A stretch of 64,000 bases of DNA, from the NCBI RefSeq assembly GCF_003945345.1, contig NZ_AP019308.1:5756501-5820500 (forward strand), in the 5' to 3' direction. Shown here piece by piece: positions 26,357 to 34,887 of the stretch (its first letter is position 1; each line of letters opens with the position of its first letter). The notes beneath the pieces are model-generated. The model worked only from the letters and a program-made list of their open reading frames with translations. It searched no databases and was not told where the DNA came from. Made by a program: the position numbers and the translations under genes. The stretch is from Paenibacillus baekrokdamisoli (GTDB taxonomy: Bacteria > Bacillota > Bacilli > Paenibacillales > Paenibacillaceae).

Positions 26357-29300
26357 ATGTTATCGATCGAGAGATATTGGGAAGATCCAGGCAAGCTTCA
26401 TCTTAATCGGGAGGAACCAAGAGCGTATTATATCCCCTATGCAGATGAAGGCTCGGCGCGAGCCAAGAAAAGAGGTCGCTCCCCTTTCTACCAAACCTTA
26501 AATGGCAGCTGGAAATTTCAATACCATGCCAGTGTAAAGAAAGTAGCGGAGGGATTCTACGAACGATCGGCGGATGTAAACGGTTGGGATGATCTGCTCG
26601 TTCCCTCCTGTTGGCAATCTCAAGGCTATGATCAGCTTCAATACACGAATATTAACTATCCGTTCCCGTGTGATCCCCCATTTGTGCCGAGTGACAATCC
26701 TGCCGGACTGTACGTCCGGGACTTCAATTTGGCCGAACAGTGGGACGGCAAAGAACAATACGTTGTGTTCGAAGGCGTCAATGCATGCTTTTATTTATGG
26801 GTTAACGGACATTTTGTAGGGTACAGCCAAGGCAGCCGAGTGCCTGCGGAATTTCTTGTAGCTCCTTATTTGCGATCTGGATCAAACCGGATGGCGCTGA
26901 TGGTTCTTAAGTGGTGTGATGGCAGTTATTTGGAGGATCAGGATTGTTGGCGGTACAGCGGTATTTTTCGGGATGTTTATTTGCTTGCCCGTGATCAGAT
27001 GCATATCCGTGATGTGTTCGTTAAACCGCTGCTTACCGATGATTATCGTAGTGGGGCGCTGCAGATTGATGTAGATACGACAGGTAGTCTGGAGGTAATG
27101 GCGGTACTGAAAGGCGATAATGGCAGGATCCTTTCTACTACCAAGGCTATCATTGATCATAGAGGAACGCTCGCTCTCGATGTGGCAGACCCTAAGTTAT
27201 GGAATGCTGAAACACCTTTCTTATACGACTTATACATTTATTCTGGCGAGGAGATCCTTCGGTTCCAAGCTGGTTTCCGGAAGGTAGAAATTCGGGATGG
27301 CGTGTTGCGAATTAACGGTCAATCGGTCAAGCTAAAAGGCGTAAACCGGCATGATTCTCATCCTGAACTGGGCCAGACGATTCCACTGAATCATATGATC
27401 AAAGACTTGAATTTAATGAAGCAGCATAATATTAATACGGTTCGTACATCTCATTATCCGAATGATCCGCGGTTTTTGGAGCTTTGCAACGAATTCGGCT
27501 TCTATGTCGTGGATGAAGCAGATTTAGAATGTCATGGCCTCGGAACGGCGGGAGGTTGGGAGAACGCCCATCTACTATCCGAGGATGCGAAGTGGAAGGA
27601 AGCTTTCGTCGAACGTGCGGCGCGCATGGTAGAGAGGGACAAGAATCATCCTTCCATTATCATGTGGTCGATGGGGAATGAGTCCGGCTATGGTGATAAT
27701 CACATTGCCATGGCGGAGTGGACGCAAGGCAGGGATCCTTCTAGACCGGTACATTACGAAGGAGCGGCTCCGCACTATAAAGGCAATCCGAAGGTTGATT
27801 GTCTTGACTTGGAAAGCCGGATGTACACCTCAGTTGCGGAAATTGAACAATACGCATTGGATGAGAACAACAAGAAGCCTCTTTTTCTTTGCGAGTATAG
27901 TCATGCTATGGGGAATGGTCCAGGGGACCTGAAGGATTACTGGGATGTGATCTACAAGCATCCGAAGCTGATCGGTGGCTGCGTCTGGGAATGGTGCGAC
28001 CATGGGATCAAGAGTGAGACGGATAAAGGGGAGTCCTTCTATGCTTACGGAGGCGATTTCGGCGATAAACCCAATGACGGCAACTTTTGCATGGATGGTC
28101 TCGTATCTCCAGACCGTAAGCCGCACACAGGTCTGTTGGAGCTGAAGAAAGTTATAGCGCCAGTTCATATTGAAGCAGAAGATTTGAAGAACGGTCAACT
28201 GAAAGTTACAAATCGGTATGACTTTATCGATTTGTCTCAAATCGGACTGCATTGGAAAGTGGAGAAAGATGGGCAAACCATCCAGCAAGGCCAGCTCTGG
28301 CAGCTGGATGCGGCACCGCATGAACATCAGATTATAACACTTCCTTACCAATGGCCGGAGCAAGCAGATGGCTGTTATTACCTCACCTTGTCCTGCTGGC
28401 TTAACCAGGAAACCACGTGGGGAGCAATGGGACATGAGGTGACATTTGAGCAATTTGCGTTGTGTGATACCGCTAATGTGAATACCTCCGATGTTAATAC
28501 GGGTATGAATGCCGTTGTGAATGCCGCTGTGAATGCCAATGACAGGAAAGCACTCCCGACTATTCGGGTTTCGGAAGAGGGCAGCGTTCTCACTCTAAGA
28601 GGGTTTGATTTCCTTCACCAGTTCGATCTTGACGGAGGCACCCTTGTGAAGATTTCTCGGCACGGCCTCGATCTGATCGAGCAGCCGGTCGGCTTCAACA
28701 TCTGGCGTGCGCCCACTGATAACGACATGCATGTCCGGCTCAAGTGGAAGGAAGAAGGCTATGATCGCGCGGGATTGAAAGTGTATCATTCCGAGTGGAT
28801 CCAATTGGATGACGGTACCGTGGAGATCAAAGTGTCGTTCTCTTTGGGCGGTTATTCTAGGTTCCCTATTCTACGCGGAGAAGCCGTATGGCGAGTAGAT
28901 GGCGAAGGGGCAATTGGGCTTCAGGTACAAGTGAAGGTCCGGGAGGATTTGGTCTATTTGCCTCGCTTCGGACTTCAGCTAACGATGCCGAAGGGCAACG
29001 AGGAAGTGGAATACTTTGGACTGGGACCGCATGAGAATTATATCGACAAACGTCAGAGCGTTAGAAAAGGCTTATATTTACTCACCGTGGACGAGATGTC
29101 TGAGCCCTACAATATGCCGCAAGAAACGGGTTCGCGATTTGGCACAGAGTGGGCGGTCGTATCCAATGAGCTGGGGATGGGTTTAAAATTCACTTCAGCG
29201 GACTCTTTCTCTTTCAACGTATCGCACTTTACATCGCAGGATCTTACAGCAGCTGCGCACAGGTATGAGCTGTCGAAACGGAAGGAAACGATTGTTTATC

Positions 29301-29428
29301 TGGATTACAAAATGAGCGGCGTCGGATCCAATTCCTGCGGACCGGATCTGTTAGAACACTATCGGTTAAATGAAAAGGAATTCCAGTTTGAGCTTCGAAT
29401 AAAACCTATTTGCAAGGAGGATGAGTAG
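26357..29428 (+). CDS. lacZ: beta-galactosidase, glycoside hydrolase family 2
   Basis: A 1023-residue LacZ-type enzyme with the standard order: sugar-binding, immunoglobulin-like, TIM barrel and C-terminal beta-sandwich domains. The acid/base is Glu442 in MWSMGNESGYGDNH and the nucleophile is Glu513 in FLCEYSHAMGNG. No signal peptide. The ATG at 26357 fits AAGGGTG best; a GTG 9 bases upstream is an alternative start. An Asn/Val-rich linker near residue 710-730 is built from a 12-bp tandem repeat (28505-28540). The stop overlaps the next gene's start. Confidence 0.93.
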   Translation: MLSIERYWEDPGKLHLNREEPRAYYIPYADEGSARAKKRGRSPFYQTLNGSWKFQYHASVKKVAEGFYERSADVNGWDDLLVPSCWQSQGYDQLQYTNINYPFPCDPPFVPSDNPAGLYVRDFNLAEQWDGKEQYVVFEGVNACFYLWVNGHFVGYSQGSRVPAEFLVAPYLRSGSNRMALMVLKWCDGSYLEDQDCWRYSGIFRDVYLLARDQMHIRDVFVKPLLTDDYRSGALQIDVDTTGSLEVMAVLKGDNGRILSTTKAIIDHRGTLALDVADPKLWNAETPFLYDLYIYSGEEILRFQAGFRKVEIRDGVLRINGQSVKLKGVNRHDSHPELGQTIPLNHMIKDLNLMKQHNINTVRTSHYPNDPRFLELCNEFGFYVVDEADLECHGLGTAGGWENAHLLSEDAKWKEAFVERAARMVERDKNHPSIIMWSMGNESGYGDNHIAMAEWTQGRDPSRPVHYEGAAPHYKGNPKVDCLDLESRMYTSVAEIEQYALDENNKKPLFLCEYSHAMGNGPGDLKDYWDVIYKHPKLIGGCVWEWCDHGIKSETDKGESFYAYGGDFGDKPNDGNFCMDGLVSPDRKPHTGLLELKKVIAPVHIEAEDLKNGQLKVTNRYDFIDLSQIGLHWKVEKDGQTIQQGQLWQLDAAPHEHQIITLPYQWPEQADGCYYLTLSCWLNQETTWGAMGHEVTFEQFALCDTANVNTSDVNTGMNAVVNAAVNANDRKALPTIRVSEEGSVLTLRGFDFLHQFDLDGGTLVKISRHGLDLIEQPVGFNIWRAPTDNDMHVRLKWKEEGYDRAGLKVYHSEWIQLDDGTVEIKVSFSLGGYSRFPILRGEAVWRVDGEGAIGLQVQVKVREDLVYLPRFGLQLTMPKGNEEVEYFGLGPHENYIDKRQSVRKGLYLLTVDEMSEPYNMPQETGSRFGTEWAVVSNELGMGLKFTSADSFSFNVSHFTSQDLTAAAHRYELSKRKETIVYLDYKMSGVGSNSCGPDLLEHYRLNEKEFQFELRIKPICKEDE
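28505..28540 (+). repeat. lacZ: 12-bp triplicated microrepeat inside lacZ
   Basis: Three 12-bp units (ATGAATGCCGTT, GTGAATGCCGCT, GTGAATGCCAAT) encode a (M/V)NAx tetrapeptide repeat. They are preceded by two related, more diverged units in 28474-28504. The repeat lies between folded domains, so it likely forms a flexible linker that can lengthen or shorten by slippage in frame. Confidence 0.7.
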
Positions 29429-30860
29429 CTTGGAAAAAATGATACAGCTTGCTGCACAGGTAACGCCGTCTGAACGTCAATTGGCATGGCAAGAAATGGA
29501 GTTTTATGGCTTCATTCATTTTACGGTGAATACGTTTACGAATCTGGAATGGGGGCACGGGGACGAGGATCCGGCTATCTTTAATCCGACTGAGCTTGAT
29601 GCCAATCAGTGGGTGGAGGTATGCAAATCGGCAGGCATGAAGGGATTGATTCTAACCTGCAAGCATCATGACGGCTTCTGTCTGTGGCCGAGCCGCTATA
29701 CCGACCACTCTGTCAAAAGCAGTCCGTGGAGAGAGGGGAAAGGTGATCTGGTCCGTGAGGTTGCTGATGCTTGCCGCGCCGCTGGAATCCGTTTTGGGAT
29801 CTATCTTTCACCATGGGATCTTCATGAATCGTCTTATGGCGATTCAGCGGTCTATAATGCTTTTTTCCTCAATCAGCTCCGTGAGCTGCTGACCGAATAC
29901 GGCGATATTTTCTGTGTATGGTTCGATGGGGCATGTGGAGAGGGACCTAACGGCAAAAGGCAGGTATACGACTGGAAAAGTTACTATCAGCTCATTCGCG
30001 AGCTGCAGCCGAACGCCGTCATCTCGGTATGCGGTCCGGATGTGCGCTGGTGCGGTAATGAAGCCGGCCATACACGTACTGCGGAATGGAGCGTCGTGCC
30101 GGCAGCTCTGCAGGACAATGAGAAGATCCAGGAACATTCGCAAAAAGAGGATGACGGCGAATTTGCCAAACGAATTCTCTCGCATGACGATGATTTAGGG
30201 AGCCGGGAAGTTATTCGGGAAGCAGGCGAGCTTGCCTGGTTTCCTGCGGAAGTAAACACTTCGATTCGTCCAGGATGGTTCTATCATGCCGAAGAGGACG
30301 ATCAGGTCAAGTCGCTGGATGAGCTGTTTGAAGTTTATGTACGGTCGGTCGGAGGCAATGCCACCTTCCTGTTAAACCTGCCACCTGACAAGCGCGGATT
30401 GATCCACGAGAATGATGCGCGGCGGATGAGTGAGCTCGGGCAGGCGATACAAGGCAACTTCCAAGTCGATTTGTGCACGGGAGCCACCGCTGCTGCTTCT
30501 TCGGAATTGGATGACCAGCATCGGGTGAATAACCTGTTCGATGGGAATCCGGACACCTATTGGTCTGCGACGGAAGGAACGGAGAAGACAGAGATCGTAA
30601 TCGACCTGCAAGAGGAACAATCATTCGACCGAATCATCCTTATGGAACAAATTCGGGTCGGCCAACGCATCGAAGGTTTTGTCTTGGAATGGAAAGATGG
30701 AGAGGAATGGAATCCTCTGGATCAAGGGACGGTGGTCGGTTACAAGCGCATTTGCCGCTTTGACAAGGTGAATGCCCGGTACATCAAGCTTTCCATCACT
30801 GCATCCAGATGGTATCCAACGCTGCAAAGCTTCCAAGTTTTTTTGAGTAAGAAAGTATAA
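29421..30860 (+). CDS. alpha-L-fucosidase, GH29, with C-terminal F5/8 type C domain
   Basis: A 479-residue protein: GH29 TIM barrel at about 15-340 and a discoidin/CBM32-like domain at about 345-475 (starting TAAASSELDDQHRVNNLFDG). The catalytic nucleophile is Asp169 in FCVWFDGACGEG; GLILTCKHHDGFCLW and FGIYLSPWD are family motifs. It starts 8 bases before the lacZ stop, with AAGGAGG upstream, so it is coupled to LacZ. No signal peptide. It removes alpha-fucose, so with LacZ and GH38 it could strip a fucosylated galactose- or mannose-containing glycan. Confidence 0.9.
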   Translation: MSSLEKMIQLAAQVTPSERQLAWQEMEFYGFIHFTVNTFTNLEWGHGDEDPAIFNPTELDANQWVEVCKSAGMKGLILTCKHHDGFCLWPSRYTDHSVKSSPWREGKGDLVREVADACRAAGIRFGIYLSPWDLHESSYGDSAVYNAFFLNQLRELLTEYGDIFCVWFDGACGEGPNGKRQVYDWKSYYQLIRELQPNAVISVCGPDVRWCGNEAGHTRTAEWSVVPAALQDNEKIQEHSQKEDDGEFAKRILSHDDDLGSREVIREAGELAWFPAEVNTSIRPGWFYHAEEDDQVKSLDELFEVYVRSVGGNATFLLNLPPDKRGLIHENDARRMSELGQAIQGNFQVDLCTGATAAASSELDDQHRVNNLFDGNPDTYWSATEGTEKTEIVIDLQEEQSFDRIILMEQIRVGQRIEGFVLEWKDGEEWNPLDQGTVVGYKRICRFDKVNARYIKLSITASRWYPTLQSFQVFLSKKV

Positions 30861-30984
30861 GTTTCCTCTATACTTTGCTTATATCAGAGGGAAGAAACTT
30901 GCTTCCCGCCAAGGACGGCGTTAGCCTTTTCTTCTTGGTAAATGAAATCGTTACTAAGATGATTATTATAGAGGAGGAATTAAC

Positions 30985-31884
30985 ATGGGACATCATAAAC
31001 TACAATTTCGAGAAGATGGCCAATTTACTATCGTTCAATTCACTGATCTGCATATAAAGGATGGCATTGAACCAGAAAAGGATGTCCAAACGCTTTCGAT
31101 TATCCAGCAAATAATAGCTGACCAGCAGCCTGATTTAATCGTTTTTACTGGCGATCTTATCTCTAGTATGGATGCGGAGGATCAAGCAGGAACATTCCGC
31201 CGAGCGATTGACGGAGCTGTTCAATCAGGGATTCCATTTGCTGTTATTTATGGTAACCATGATTCGGAGAAAGGCATTACTCGTCAACAATTAAATGACA
31301 TTTTAACCGAATTCGATAACAGCTTGTCTGTGGATGGACCTGAGGATATACATGGTATAGGCAATTATGTGCTTACCGTAGCAGGGGCTAAGAGCGAAGC
31401 GGATGCGGCAGTTCTATACTTCTTTGACTCGGGGGATTACGCACCGGAATCCATTGGCGGCTACGGTTGGATTCACCCAGATCAGGTTAGCTGGTACCTA
31501 GCGGAATCTGCTAAGCTGACGCAAAAGAATGGCAGCCCGCTGCCGGCGCTCGCTTTCTTCCATATTCCAATCCCAGAATACGAACAGGCCTGCCTGCAGG
31601 GTACGATAAAAGGGAATAAAGGTGAGAGCGTATGCTGTCCTAAACTGAATAGCGGCTTATTCACGGCGATGCTGGAGATGAAGGATGTTATGGGGACCTT
31701 TGCCGGACATGATCATGACAATGACTATGTTGGAGAGCTGCATGGGATTCGGTTATGCTATGGACGGGTTACGGGTAACAACACGTACGGTAAATTGGAG
31801 CGTGGGGCGAGAGTTATTACCCTAACGGAAGGAAAGCGCGAATTCGATACTTGGATAAAGCTAGAACAAGGATCAATTATATAA
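30985..31884 (+). CDS. calcineurin-like metallophosphoesterase
   Basis: A 299-residue metallophosphoesterase. The five family motifs are visible: FTDLH (Asp21, His23), FTGDLI, GNHDSEKG, FFHIP and FAGHDHDND. No signal peptide. AGAGGAGG lies 7 bases before the ATG. It probably dephosphorylates a sugar or nucleotide product; related to bacterial purple-acid-phosphatase-like enzymes. A short gap of about 120 bases separates it from the fucosidase, so it may be on the same transcript. Substrate unknown. Confidence 0.88.
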   Translation: MGHHKLQFREDGQFTIVQFTDLHIKDGIEPEKDVQTLSIIQQIIADQQPDLIVFTGDLISSMDAEDQAGTFRRAIDGAVQSGIPFAVIYGNHDSEKGITRQQLNDILTEFDNSLSVDGPEDIHGIGNYVLTVAGAKSEADAAVLYFFDSGDYAPESIGGYGWIHPDQVSWYLAESAKLTQKNGSPLPALAFFHIPIPEYEQACLQGTIKGNKGESVCCPKLNSGLFTAMLEMKDVMGTFAGHDHDNDYVGELHGIRLCYGRVTGNNTYGKLERGARVITLTEGKREFDTWIKLEQGSII

Positions 31885-31930
31885 TTGAGATTCAATTAAA
31901 TAATTGAGATTTAATTAAATGATCAAGATG
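31882..31930. repeat. AT-rich 19-bp tandem repeat at convergent gene ends
   Basis: Two 19-bp copies (31882-31900 and 31901-31919, differing at one base) and a partial third start within the stop codon of the metallophosphoesterase gene. The sequence lies between this gene and the convergent sulfatase gene. It may be a replication-slippage product; no strong terminator is visible here. Confidence 0.6.
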
Positions 31931-31939
31931 AAATAGCTT

Positions 31940-33721
31940 TCAGTTTGTTCCCAGCATACTTGGTACCAACCGTTTGTGTTTCCGCTGCTGCTCTAACAGA
32001 GCTGCCATAAATTCCTGCATCCCTTTCGGCTGCAAGGAGGCAAAAGCTGGATGTGCAAGGTTGCAGGTTTCAAGCGGGTCTGCGGTCAAGTTATACAGTT
32101 CATACTCCTCAGGAACCGGTTCGGTTTTGACTGATGTGACGTAGTGAGTGGACTGGGTTGACTGCAGGCCAGCATTGGGGCCTGCCACTAGCTGGGCGGT
32201 GATATCTTTGCTTCCTGGTTGGCTCCAGAATTGATCGTTATCAAAGTAGCGGGAGTACTTCCACAGCTCTTTCCTATTATTCCTGTGGATGCTGGCGACA
32301 ACGGTTTCGATATGATTCGGCTGTATAACGGAAGGATAAGGTATCCCTAAAGGATTGATCTGGTGCTGGCCTCTCGTCACATCGTCGTCAATCATGAAAT
32401 AGATCGGTTCTTCCACTGGATTGGACTTGTTCTGCTCTAATATAAAAGGGGACAGGTCACGGCCTACAAAGGAATGAACTTCACTGAATTTAGTGTGCAG
32501 GCGGCATTGGATGTCACTTATATCAGCATTGGCTAGTCCTAGCATCGTAGGCAGCAGATCAACATGGCTTGTAAGTGTATTGCAATGCATAGGCTTTGGG
32601 AAACGTTTTGGGTTATGAATGAGAAAAGGGACATGCAGCATTTCCTCGTAAGCACAGTACCATTTTTGATGAAGATCGCCATGTGCACCAAGTAATTCCC
32701 CATGATCAGATGTGAAGATAATAATCGTATTATCATAGAAGGAAGAGCGGGTAAGAGCTTCCACAACCTTATGCATTTGCTGGTCAGCATTTTTTTGCAA
32801 CTGATAGTATAGCTTGCGGTAATGCGATTGGTTAATTATGGGCTGCAGCGCTCTAGGATATAGATGCTGATAGCTGGCTTGACACCGCGGCTTGGTATCT
32901 AAAGGCTCGTTTAATGTAGGTGGAGGACTGACCAAAGGCATGGGCTCCACGTCAAAATTGAACGTAGGAAGATGTGCAGTGAGCGCTCCGTATAAAACAA
33001 TATCATGAGGATTCACGAATGAAGCGACAACAAGCCACGGCTTTGCATTCTTATCGATGTCTTTCTGACAGTCGAGAGCTTCGATGAGTTCAACCACTTC
33101 TGAAGCATAGACCACATCTCTGCCACTTACTCCGAAAGCAGCGGAAGAAGCAGAATTTCGCGGATTTTTACCGTGAGGTTCAGGACCAATCCAGCTGGAA
33201 AATCCAAAGCTGTCCAGATGGTCAGCATGCAGATACAATTCCTCTCGTTGTTTATCAGGTACACCCGTCATAGAATGATAGCTAGGGACGCCTTGGTGCG
33301 TACCAGGAACAACAATATCTTCATAGGAGATATGCCACTTCCCTTTATAATACGTTTGGTAACCTGCCTCGCGAAAATAATTCCCCACAGTTGGCACCGT
33401 ATTTCTACCCAGCCAAAACATATCCGAGTCAAAGGTTTCCTTGGCAATTCCGTTTGTCTGACTAACGCCATGGAGAGAAGGGTATTGCCCTGTCATCAAG
33501 GTAGCTCGGCTTGGGCAGCAGGCTGCACTTCCAATATAATGTCTGTGGAATTCCATAGCATTAGATTTTAAAAACTCATGGGCAATGAGATTTTGTTTGC
33601 GCCATTCTTTTATTTCTGCATTCTCATAAACAGGTGGATATCGTTCCTCATCAACGAGGATGACGAGAAAATTAGGTTTGTCATCGTGATGTGGGAGAGG
33701 CTGTTCATTCATAGCATGCAC
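31940..33721 (-). CDS. type I sulfatase, cytosolic
   Basis: A 593-residue arylsulfatase-family enzyme. The formylglycine signature is AACCPSRATLMTGQYPS, with Cys68 in C-x-P-S-R as the residue to be converted. Metal ligands are expected at ILVDEER (Asp24-Glu25) and FTSDHGELLGAHG. No signal peptide, so it acts on imported substrate. Transcribed opposite to the glycan operon, convergent with the metallophosphoesterase gene. No formylglycine-generating enzyme is in the window, so activation depends on a gene elsewhere. The substrate may be a sulfated fucose, galactose or choline-type ester. Confidence 0.9.
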   Translation of the reverse strand: MHAMNEQPLPHHDDKPNFLVILVDEERYPPVYENAEIKEWRKQNLIAHEFLKSNAMEFHRHYIGSAACCPSRATLMTGQYPSLHGVSQTNGIAKETFDSDMFWLGRNTVPTVGNYFREAGYQTYYKGKWHISYEDIVVPGTHQGVPSYHSMTGVPDKQREELYLHADHLDSFGFSSWIGPEPHGKNPRNSASSAAFGVSGRDVVYASEVVELIEALDCQKDIDKNAKPWLVVASFVNPHDIVLYGALTAHLPTFNFDVEPMPLVSPPPTLNEPLDTKPRCQASYQHLYPRALQPIINQSHYRKLYYQLQKNADQQMHKVVEALTRSSFYDNTIIIFTSDHGELLGAHGDLHQKWYCAYEEMLHVPFLIHNPKRFPKPMHCNTLTSHVDLLPTMLGLANADISDIQCRLHTKFSEVHSFVGRDLSPFILEQNKSNPVEEPIYFMIDDDVTRGQHQINPLGIPYPSVIQPNHIETVVASIHRNNRKELWKYSRYFDNDQFWSQPGSKDITAQLVAGPNAGLQSTQSTHYVTSVKTEPVPEEYELYNLTADPLETCNLAHPAFASLQPKGMQEFMAALLEQQRKHKRLVPSMLGTN

Positions 33722-33863
33722 ATCCTAGGTTAGCGGTTTTTACCCTAAACTACGTGATGAGGCTCTAAAAAAGAAGTAGAATAAAATTTTTAAAATCATC
33801 TAATATGATAAAATAACTTTATGAATTATTATAGGTGTTGGATTTAACTTCGATTTGGGGGTG

Positions 33864-33971
33864 TTGGAAATAGATAACGGTACTTTTGTTGCTATTTTTT
33901 CGAGTTTTATGGGAGCATTTGTCTGTATAATGGTTGCCGTAAAAGTTAGAAAAGATAAAAAGAGAAAATAA
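33864..33971 (+). CDS. putative 35-residue membrane peptide
   Basis: A short frame starting TTG, with GGGGG just upstream (very close spacing) and possible alternative GTG or TTG starts. It encodes a hydrophobic core (FVAIFSSFMGAFVCIMVAV) followed by a basic tail KVRKDKKRK, the layout of a single-span small membrane protein with a cytosolic tail. It precedes two other unrecognised small genes. The start is uncertain, so the frame may be fortuitous, but the topology is not random-looking. Confidence 0.4.
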   Translation: MEIDNGTFVAIFSSFMGAFVCIMVAVKVRKDKKRK

Positions 33972-34001
33972 TAAAAATCTTGAAACAGGATTGAGTCGCG
34001 G

Positions 34002-34178
34002 ATGCAGCCGTTAATCAGATGGAATGTTCTTCCGATCGCTGTTGAGCCCGGATTTCTTATTTTGTCCCCTGATAAGGGGGGAACTTATAAAGATAATCCG
34101 TATAGAGTGAATTACGCAGCTTATTTCAAATCATTGACAGACTTCCTTGGATTCCATACAATCCAAATGAAGGAGTGA
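34002..34178 (+). CDS. small hypothetical protein, 58 residues
   Basis: A frame with ATG at 34002 and TGA at 34176-34178 (58 residues). Its final codons AAG-GAG contain the Shine-Dalgarno of the next gene, which suggests coupled translation and supports that it is real. No family recognised; motifs include SPDKGGTYKDNPYR. The initiation site is weak (AGGA about 11 bases upstream). It could also be the C-terminal remnant of a longer gene. Confidence 0.45.
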   Translation: MQPLIRWNVLPIAVEPGFLILSPDKGGTYKDNPYRVNYAAYFKSLTDFLGFHTIQMKE

Positions 34179-34185
34179 TTGTATA

Positions 34186-34707
34186 TTGTTGATAAGTATG
34201 AAGCGTGTTGAGGTTGATTTATTAGATGACATGTCTTTGCAATCAGCGTGTTTTGGACCATTGATTCAGGCGTATAAGGAAATACGAACTCGTGGAGACG
34301 ACGAAATCAAGTTCTACAATGAACTAACAAATGGACAACAAGCATTGTTTATGTTTAGAGCTTTTTATGAACATGCCCGTAAATCTGCCGAAGACTTATA
34401 TTGGTGGAGCGCCTATTTTATGGCCCAAACCGGAAGATGGCCTTCATTAAAAAGAGGACTAAGTTACTTCGAGGATGTTGTCGCAGTGACACTCATTGAA
34501 GATATAGAGAGGTTTCTCAAAGAAAGAAATCATCCAAGAAGCTTAGAAAACTTCGATGTTACAATACAAGACCTTGAGAATGATTCTGAACTGTTATCAT
34601 CCTTTGAAATCTTTTATGCTCGTTACCAAGCGGTTACACCGATAACGATCAAACGAATCGGCCAGTATATTCGTGAACATGCTGACGAGTTTTTGGCTCT
34701 ACTATAA
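34186..34707 (+). CDS. hypothetical cytosolic protein
   Basis: A 173-residue, mostly helical, acidic protein without signal or membrane segments. It starts with TTG 10 bases after AGGAG; an ATG 12 bases further on is an alternative. No family recognised. It follows the 58-residue frame at once and is followed directly by the 160-bp hairpin repeat, which may end its transcript. Confidence 0.65.
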   Translation: MLISMKRVEVDLLDDMSLQSACFGPLIQAYKEIRTRGDDEIKFYNELTNGQQALFMFRAFYEHARKSAEDLYWWSAYFMAQTGRWPSLKRGLSYFEDVVAVTLIEDIERFLKERNHPRSLENFDVTIQDLENDSELLSSFEIFYARYQAVTPITIKRIGQYIREHADEFLALL

Positions 34708-34710
34708 TCC

Positions 34711-34870
34711 GTGCATGCCAACACGAAACAAAAGCGAAGCGGACGGAATCGTTCTGAAGAAGCGAAGCGTTCGCCTTTGTCTCCGGATTTCTACCCCTAA
34801 GGGATAGAATCAAGAAATAGGGAGACAACAGCGATCGTAAGAATGATCCGTCCGCGCAGCGGGGTTCTTA
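34711..34870. repeat. 160-bp long-hairpin dispersed repeat, copy 1
   Basis: About 94% identical to 49120-49280. Outer arms GCGGACGGAATCGTTCT and AGAATGATCCGTCCGC pair imperfectly, and inner arms CCTTTGTCTCC and GGGAGACAACAGC also pair, so the unit can fold into one long stem. It has no open frame. This copy sits between convergent genes (34186+ and 34888-) and may act as a shared transcript end; copy 2 lies between divergent genes, so termination is not its general role. Confidence 0.8.
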
Positions 34871-34887
34871 TGGATCTAGCAATTACG

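Noticed and set aside
30870..30920. Hairpin-like sequence between the fucosidase and metallophosphoesterase genes
   Set aside because: Short imperfect arms (GTTTC/GAAAC region) and no T run; not a convincing terminator.
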